The position numbers were made by a program, and so were the translations under genes. Below the pieces are notes generated by a model. The model did not search any database. It saw only the letters and a program-made list of their open reading frames with translations, and was not told where the DNA came from. Below are positions 57,207-64,000 of a stretch of 64,000 nucleotides of DNA, piece after piece (position 1 is the first letter of the stretch; each line of letters opens with the position of its first letter). Origin of the DNA: Misgurnus anguillicaudatus (Eukaryota > Chordata > Actinopteri > Cypriniformes > Cobitidae); the NCBI RefSeq assembly GCF_027580225.2, contig NC_073351.2, forward strand, positions 10,644,501 to 10,708,500, written 5' to 3'.

Positions 57207-58602
57207 GGTCTCACTGTTAATACGTAGTATTTACACGTAACTTTAAAAAGCAAAAAACATATTTTTTGTATGTTTAAATAGATGCTAAAACGTACAATGT
57301 AGACGTATTTACAACATTTAAATGTAGCATTATTACGTTTTGACAGCTAAAAAATGTAAAACATTTACGTATCTTTCATTCCATAAAGATTGCTGTATCA
57401 TTTCCTTTTAACCATTTTAGCGATAATTTACCACCTTAACCCTACCCCAAACCTTATCCTAAGCCCAAACCTTACCCTAAACCCAAACTCTTTTTATACA
57501 AAATGTTTTAATACGTAACATATTAGGAACATATTAGTAACAATATAGCATTCAAAAGATATTTTAAGGTGCTACAGTCCTACGCAAAACAGTTTATTAA
57601 AATCATTTAACGTTACTGTTTAAAAAATCATAACAGACCGACAAGTGTAATCACAACAACTTATTTATTGCGAATATTAAAATTAGTACCAAAAGTAGTT
57701 AAAATGACGATGTGCTACAGCCGCGGTCCTCTCTGGAGTATATGAAGTAAAATAAAGAGAAGTATTAAAGTTATTAATCCGAGAGTTTGATCAGCGTTGA
57801 TCCGGCTTCCCTCTGTCACGGCGCGCTTTTTAATTTCAAACGTACACCAACGGAAATGGAAATTAAGCAAATATGTCACGTGGCACTCAAAGAGCCAATG
57901 AGCTTTTGATATCACTGCCGTAAAGTAATATGTCGTAAAGCTTCTTGAGGCGGGATATTTGAATTCACATTAACGAACGCGCGATCTGACTTTACGGTTG
58001 CTGATGAGAACTTGAATCAAGATCGCTGGATAAAGGGCTGAATTTGGATCTGTTCCTCGCAATCGTATGAATTTTAAAGATGTCGATTACAACAATTGAA
58101 TAAAAGTAACATCTTTTGTGAATTTATGTTGTATTTTGTTGTAATTATTGCTTAGTAGTAATAATAACGTATTGCATAGAAGACAGCAGGAGAAAAGGCG
58201 TTTTTGTGTGTCATGGCAAACAAACTAAATATAAATACAGAAATGCTATTCATTTTAAAGTTTTAAAATGTTAAATATTGTGAAATTCTCTGAATAGCAT
58301 AATCATTTCATTAGGTAAATGGGTAAACTGTCAGAAAAATAAGTCAGAAAATATGACTGAAAACATGTCATTGTTATGAGTAAGAAACGCCAAGGCCCGC
58401 GATTTTAATATTTATGAATAGGAATAACTTACGTACAAATTTGTACGTTTGTAAAGCTGTAAATACGTAAATAATTAACGTATTAGTCCTGTCAAAACGT
58501 CGATATTGTACGTTTCAGTGTGTTTTAAACATAAGTAAATGTACGTATTGTAAAACCACACTGAAACATAAAAATACACACGTATTCTCATGAGATCACG
58601 TT
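57207..58602. mobile_element. 1.4-kb element with TACGTA-rich ends
   Basis: The left end GGTCTCACTGTTAATACGTA, then TATTTACACG, resembles the right end in reverse complement, GTGATCTCATGAGAATACGT then GTATTTTTATG. Words such as TACGTA and ACGTAC recur near both ends. A TTACCCTAAACCC-like degenerate tract lies at 57,425-57,490. The interior has no significant ORF. Target duplication not resolved. Confidence 0.6.
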
Positions 58603-59397
58603 GGCCCCTGTCCAGCAAACCTAGTACCGGGCCTGCTGCACTGTAGGATATTCGAAGAAGTCACTTCTCCCTGATGGGAAAACATAAACCGGATCAGACA
58701 CTCCAGTTGCTATGTAATCTAATCTACATACTGTATGGCTCTTCTCCTTAGTGCATTACCAAGAGCACTACATTTTACACTCCAGTACTTAATAGTCTCC
58801 AAGTGCACTTCTTAACCTCTGCCCACTCTCTACACCCCCTGCCCCCTTTAATCATGCACAAGAATAACCCACTGATGTCGGTGTCAGAGGACGATTTCAC
58901 TGAAAACTGATATGAAGAATGTGTCTGAACCCTACATAACTCCTTAAGACCCATCATAAATAAATGTAATGAGCTTATTGTTAGTCATCTTTTATATGCA
59001 ATGCACCAGGCACCAAGGAGATACCCAGAACACCTTAGCAATTGCATAGAAACGCCCTGGCAACCATCCACCTGTGCTGCATTTTGCACAGGCAGTTACC
59101 GCTTACATTTTATAAAACACAATAGAAAAATGTGTAATCTGAACCACTCAGATTACCCTAGCAACCACCCACAACACCTTAGCAACATCGCATAGCAATG
59201 TCTGCATAGTTTTTTACAGACCGGTACCTCTCACATTTCATACAATTCATTTAAAAGTTATTTATATAGCACTTCTTTGAAATGTTGCATTGTTTCAACA
59301 TGTTTTACATACAAAAACTGGAATATTATGAAATATATAGAATATGTGACACTGGACCCCAAAACCCCATAAGGATAAACTTTTTAAATAAGCTTTC
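58603..59397. other. Unique sequence plus CCTAGCAACCA repeat fragment
   Basis: At 58,985-59,230 the words ACACCTTAGCAA and CCCTAGCAACCACCC recur, a common fish repeat motif; in inverse it is the GGTTGCTAGGG of the 46-kb array. No gene seen. Confidence 0.5.
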
Positions 59398-59635
59398 TGT
59401 GGCCTTTCTGTGTGGAGTTTGCATGTTCTCCCCATGTCAGCGTGGGTTTACTCCGGGTACTCTGGTTTCCTCCCTAAGGCCAAAAACATGCAAGCTAAGT
59501 GAATTGGAGAGACCAAATTGCCCCTCTCCCAACCAGTACATGGACTAACTTGTCTAGATCAACTTGGATTAAACGGTTCTCCCCATGATTATAACCATAG
59601 ATGCTGGAATGCATGAAAAATAAATAAGCTTTGTT
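59398..59635 (+). repeat. Dispersed fish repeat, uninterrupted copy
   Basis: GTGTGGAGTTTGCATGTTCT and GTGGGTTTACTCCGGGTACT are hallmark words of a very abundant teleost interspersed repeat. The right half (59,470-59,630) is the paralogue of 55,350-56,003 and shows the empty TA site for the MITE there. Confidence 0.8.
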
Positions 59636-59981
59636 TCATATGGTTTGTTAGGATATGACACCATTTGGTTGAGATTCAACTTAATCTCAAAATCTGGCAT
59701 CTAAGGGTGCAAAAAAATCCAAATATTGAGAAAATCGCCTTTAAAGTTGTCCAAATTAAGTTAATTAAGTTATTTAGTCAATTATTATGATTAATGCAAC
59801 CTGAGCTCATGTACATTCATATGAGTTCATATGAATTTGCCTCATAAAATATGTATCATAACAAGCATATAGGACAAAACAATAATGATACCCCACCCCA
59901 ATTGTACAAATTGGTCGTACAAATTTAAAAAAATTAGCCACCTTGTAGAATACTTACAGACTGCTGACAGGTACCACTTCA

Positions 59982-61188
59982 AAGGCCCATATTATGCAAA
60001 ATACACTTTACAAGGTGTTTAGACATAAATGTGTGTTGGCACAACAACCCTACAATAAAAAATCCACCCACTCCCCTTTTTTAATCCTCATTAAACCAAA
60101 GCAGTCTTATTAGACATTCTGTTTTGATTCTCTTGTTAATGTGATGTCACACTGATAAAGCCCCGCCAACATCCACCGATGGACTGGTTCATTTTAAAAA
60201 GCTTTTCGTAATGTGTTTGTTAGCACATTGTAGCAGCACTAATGTGGCTAAAATACTATTTTCCCAGACTCTATTCACAGGAATCAGATCTATATTTAAC
60301 CAAAAGCGGTTGGTAAGCAGTGTTGGGGCTAGTTACTCAAAAAAGTAATATATTACGTATTACATATTACTCTCAAAAATAGTAATGCCTTACTTTACTT
60401 TATTACTCCCTGGAGAAAGTAACTAGTTATATTACTAGTTATATTACTAGTTACATTTTTTTTTCTGGACAAGAATGTTTATTTGGGCAAGCCACGGCCA
60501 AGAAAATGCTGGCTTCCTTACCCGCTACCGGACACGGGGCACAGCGTTCGGAGAAACATTAAAGAGTGTGCACTTCACCGTCAAGTTATTTTCCTTCCGT
60601 TGAACATAATAAAAAAAATATGACTGAATCTCCCCCCGTCGAAACTAGCTTTCTGTTGCTGGGGACCTTCCTCTAAAAAAGAGCTTGCCGTTATTGACGC
60701 TTCCATTTTCCCGATCTGTCTTTGAGTGTGCCGCTGCCGCTCTGTGCTGCTGGCTGCCGGGTGTCGACCAATCGGTGATGGTAAATGATACCTCGTGCCA
60801 AACTTAGACCAATCACTGTTCCATTCACGCCCTCCTCCCCTTCCCTTTTGTTCTCTGTGTTTTGTACCTTGTGTGATGAAGGTGCTACTGGCGAATGTAA
60901 CTCAAGTAACTAGCTCGGGAAAACAGTAATAATATTACCATTTTCAGACGGGTAATGCCTTACACTACTAGTTACTGAAAAAAGTAATGTTATTACAGTA
61001 ACTAGTTACTTTGTAACTAGTTACACCCAACACTGTTGGTAAGGGAGTGAGGAGCTGTAGCTCATTTGCATTTAAAGGTACACACAATTAAGCATTTTGG
61101 ACATGCTATGACAAATGTATGTATTTTGAGCTGAAACTTCACAGACACATATATACCATCTTGTAAAAATGGGCATAATATTGGCCCT
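59982..61188. mobile_element. TTAA-type element with a nested hAT
   Basis: The left end AAGGCCCATATTATGCAAAA is inverted at the right as GGGCATAATATTGGCCCT, with TTCA/TTAA at the edges. The sequence matches the partial copy at 3.03 kb. It is interrupted by a hAT-type element at 60,318-61,035. No coding capacity. Confidence 0.85.
60318..61035. mobile_element. Nonautonomous hAT element, 8-bp duplication
   Basis: The 8-bp TTGGTAAG is present at 60,310-60,317 and 61,036-61,043. The element starts CAGTGTTGGGGCTAGTTACT and ends AACTAGTTACACCCAACACTG. The ends are inverted copies, and the 8-bp duplication defines the hAT superfamily. 718 bp, no transposase. Internal TTACTAGTTA words repeat. Confidence 0.95.
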
Positions 61189-61592
61189 TTAAACTAGACC
61201 GAGCTCTCTTGCATGGACATGGCCCTTAAAAGAAAAGAAGACTACTAAGAACAGGAGTGTAACATAAATGTTAAAGTGAAGTAGTCTTAAAAGGTCACAT
61301 ATCATGAAAACATGACTTTTTCCATGTTTAAGTTCCCAGTGCTTCTATCAACGTAGAAAATGTGAAAAAGATCAACCCAGTAATTTAGTTTTGGTAAACC
61401 ATTCTTTGCAAGCATGTGAAATTTTTTTAATTTGGCTCCCCTTGTGATGTCAGAAGGGGATAATACCGCCCCTTTATCTGCACTATCCAACCACGGCACA
61501 GCCATTTAGTGCAGAGATCAACTCATTTGTATTTTAAAGGACACACCCAAAAAAGGGACATTTTGTTCACACCTACAAAGTGGCAATTTTAA

Positions 61593-62404
61593 AGGGATAT
61601 TTCGGCCAAAAATGATATTAGGACCCATGATTTGCTCGCCCCCAGGCTGTCCGGGATGCATATGTCCATCATTTTTCAGACAAACACATTTTCAGATATT
61701 TTGGAGGGTGTTTTGGATCTTTCAGTTAGTTTGATGTGAAGTTACGAGGTCCACGACCTTCAAGTCCAAGAAATCTGCATCCATCCTTCACAAAATAAAT
61801 CCAAATGGCTCCAGGATGATAAATAAAGGTCTTCTGAGGGTAGTCCGCGCGGTGCTGTTGTAAAAATATCCATGTTTAAAACTTTATAAACGAAAATAAC
61901 TACCTTCCGGTAGTGCCGCCATCTTAGACTCCTCTGTATTCAGGAGAGAGTATTAGCGTAGTGTACGCACTTTTCTTAGTGATGTATGACAAATTCGGAG
62001 GGCGGGGGCACAGAGCAAAAGCAGAGTAACCTCCGTACGCTGAGTAAAGCTCTGATCTTGAATGTGGACGCCACTAAGATGGCGGCATTACCAGATGCAA
62101 GTTATTTTCGTTTATAAAGTTTTACATGTGTATATTTCTACAACAAAACTGTGCGGATTACCCTCAAGGCCTTTGTTTATCATCGTGGAGCCGTTTGGAT
62201 TTATTTTGTGAAGGATGGATGCACATTTTTTGGACTTGAAGGTTGTGGACCCCATAACTTCACATTTGATTAACTGAAACATCTAAAACATTTTCTAAAA
62301 TAACTGAAAATGTCATTGTCTGAAAAATTATGGACATATGCATCTCGGACGGCTTCGGAGTGAGTAAATCATGGATTTAATATCATTTTGGCCAAACTAT
62401 CCCT
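61593..62404. mobile_element. Nested TTAA-flanked MITE with long arms
   Basis: TTAA flanks both sides (61,589-61,592; 62,405-62,408). The left end AGGGATATTTCGGCCAAAAA and the inverse of the right end AGGGATAGTTTGGCCAAAAT match, and pairing continues for several hundred bases (GCATATGTCC, CTTCAAGTCCA, AAGATGGCGGC partners). 812 bp, noncoding. Confidence 0.9.
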
Positions 62405-62416
62405 TTAACATGTTAT

Positions 62417-62656
62417 GGGGCGGTTTCCCGAACTGGGATTAGACTAGTCCTAAACTAAAAAATAAATGTAAAGAGCTGCCCAAACTGAAAACAACTTGCA
62501 CTAACATATCTAAAAATACATCAGAACCCTTTGTTTTGCCTCAAAATGCACACAATTAATGTTTTTAGTAAGACATGTTTCTTAAAACTGTTATATTTTC
62601 TAATTAAACTAAGGCCTAGTCCTGGCTTAAGCTAATCCCTGTCTGGGAAACCACCC
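62417..62656. mobile_element. Nested 240-bp MITE with GGTTTCCC ends
   Basis: The left end GGGGCGGTTTCCCGAACTGG and the inverse of the right end GGGTGGTTTCCCAGACAGGG match, followed by GATTAG and TAGTCC words. Host sequence continues on both sides. Target duplication not resolved. Confidence 0.8.
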
Positions 62657-62781
62657 AATAATAAATCTATATGGTATTTTGAGCTAGAACTTCAAATACG
62701 TACTCTGCGGACACCAAAGATTTATTTTACATCTTAAAACATTCTTGTGAAATGTCCCCTTGGATCATTATAATAAAACCA

Positions 62782-63130
62782 GTGGTGGACAGTAACGAAG
62801 TAAATGTAATTCGTTACTGTACTTAAGTAGTTTTTTCGCGTATCTGTACTTTACTCAAGTACTTTTATTTTGGGAGACTTTTACTTTTACTTTACTACAT
62901 TTTAAAGTCAAATATCTTACTTTTTACTCCACTACATTTTAAAAAAATCGGTCGTTCCTTTTTATTTATCAGTGGATAAAAAACGTAACTGGGCAAACTG
63001 AAGCTGCACAAAAAAAAACTAAGATGCACACGTGATGCGTCAAACAACCAATCAGGGTACAGCATGCGCTTCGTTTTGAACTTGTTGCCGCGCTGTTTCA
63101 CGTAAGCTACGCGAGTCGCACGAGTGCAGC
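62782..63130 (+). mobile_element. Left part of a hAT-like element
   Basis: CAGTGGTGGACAGTAACGAA, then TTCGTTACTGTACTTAAGTA and CAAGTACTTTTATTTTGGGA, is the typical beginning of a very common fish hAT-type element. No inverted CCACCACTG end occurs in the rest of the window, so the element is truncated or extends past 64,000. The right boundary is arbitrary. Confidence 0.7.
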
Positions 63131-64000
63131 AGAGAATGAAACTGCATTCAAAAACAACGGAGGAGAATCCTCAGGAGATAACTGACCCGTCACAACAACA
63201 ATGGCTTTATTTATGCAAGTTTTTTTAAGTCCTTGAATAAAAGAACGAGTCCTTCGTGTCTTATGACTGCCTTGAAACTGTGCTATTTCGTTTTAAAAGA
63301 ATACTCTTTCAAATCTAAGGAAACGCGTAGAGGTAAGCCATTTTTATTCTGGTTATATTTTTAAATGAGCAATCTTAACAGTAGCTTGCAGAAAACTGTT
63401 AATTGTGTTGCTAAAATATATACGACGTTATCATGAATGAACTTTAAGCTATGCAGGCTGAAGCTATTTTTAGCCGTATAGTTAGCTGTTTCACTTAAGT
63501 TCATTGTATTTGAAGCTCAGTGCTCTGTTATTTTGAAATGACAATTAATCACTATCAACACTGTTGTAAAATATAAATGACATTTTGACTAGCCATGCAC
63601 TGTATGATGCTTAAACAGGCGGGTGGATTGGAGTGCTCCTTGTTAACTGAGATTGTTATTAATATTTTCAAAAGTTTTGCTTCCAAAATATATAAATACA
63701 TTTAATTATGTATTACAATATACATATGACATGCTAAACCACATGAAACGTTTCTGAAATTATATTCTGTAAGGCTTGTTTTATTTGTCAAAGAAAGGGA
63801 GACTGATTTATAACGTTATGTATTTAATGTTTTGAAAACTATTGTGAACCTGTGCTTAAGTCAAGTTTTTATTACACTTAAACTGATAAATTATTTAACA
63901 AATAAATCTTGAAATGAGACTTACTGCTCTCAAATCCTGTTATTTCATTTGATGCTAAAGGAAATTTTTTATTTTTAAGGTTTTAGGATTATGATAATTT
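63131..64000. other. AT-rich sequence to window end, no gene seen
   Basis: No ORF of note on either strand. It may be interior of the hAT-like element that starts at 62,782, or unique DNA. Confidence 0.45.

Larger units (their letters stand above)
61291..62760. mobile_element. TTAA-type element with two nested MITEs
   Basis: The left end is TTAA then AAGGTCACATATCATGAAAA. Host sequence runs to 61,592, resumes at 62,405-62,416 (TTAACATGTTAT) and again after 62,656 (AATAAATCTATATGGTATTT) to an AAATGTCCCCT end. A 67-codon minus ORF at 61,505 is chance. Confidence 0.7.

Overview
The window looks like teleost fish nuclear DNA, most likely from a cyprinid. The evidence is AT-rich unique sequence packed with fish-type DNA transposons and MITEs (hAT, Harbinger, TTAA-target, TA-target), two broken Tc1-like transposases, a tRNA-derived SINE head, long simple repeats and a fish LTR retrotransposon. 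The species cannot be fixed from the sequence. I found no convincing host protein-coding gene, rRNA or intact tRNA. The best hint of a host transcript is a short intron-like unit on the minus strand at 8.75-8.97 kb, with weak support. The window is therefore probably intergenic or intronic, and its content is mainly layers of mobile elements.

Layout. 0-14.6 kb is AT-rich sequence with scattered MITEs (2.2, 5.0, 5.6, 7.2, 13 kb), a SINE head at 11 kb and a tandem repeat that recurs inverted about 1 kb away. 14.6-18.8 kb holds a 24-bp minisatellite of about 136 units with clear higher-order structure; it adjoins a transposon end that itself abuts an isolated copy of the repeat. 19-29 kb has TTAA-target and fold-back elements and a decayed Tc1 copy. 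30.0-31.2 kb is a 1.2-kb tetranucleotide array, followed after about 40 bp by a 1.3-kb TA-flanked inverted-repeat element. 35-36 kb is a second broken Tc1 copy. 37.8-39.0 kb holds two TTAA-target MITEs, one carrying a nested MITE.

The main structure is at 39,814-48,900: a minus-strand LTR retrotransposon bounded by a 5-bp GTACT duplication. It has three LTRs rather than two, carries only a Gag-like ORF and no pol, and its 5' LTR is split by a 4.7-kb insertion that contains a 139/151-bp tandem array. The outer LTRs differ at 3 of 448 positions, while the middle LTR is clearly diverged. This suggests the three-LTR composite was copied as one RNA.

49-64 kb is another nested series of MITEs. Several insertions can be proved inside the window because an unfilled paralogous copy of the target repeat is also present. 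The genes here do not form a pathway; the only long plausible coding sequence is the retrotransposon Gag-like ORF.
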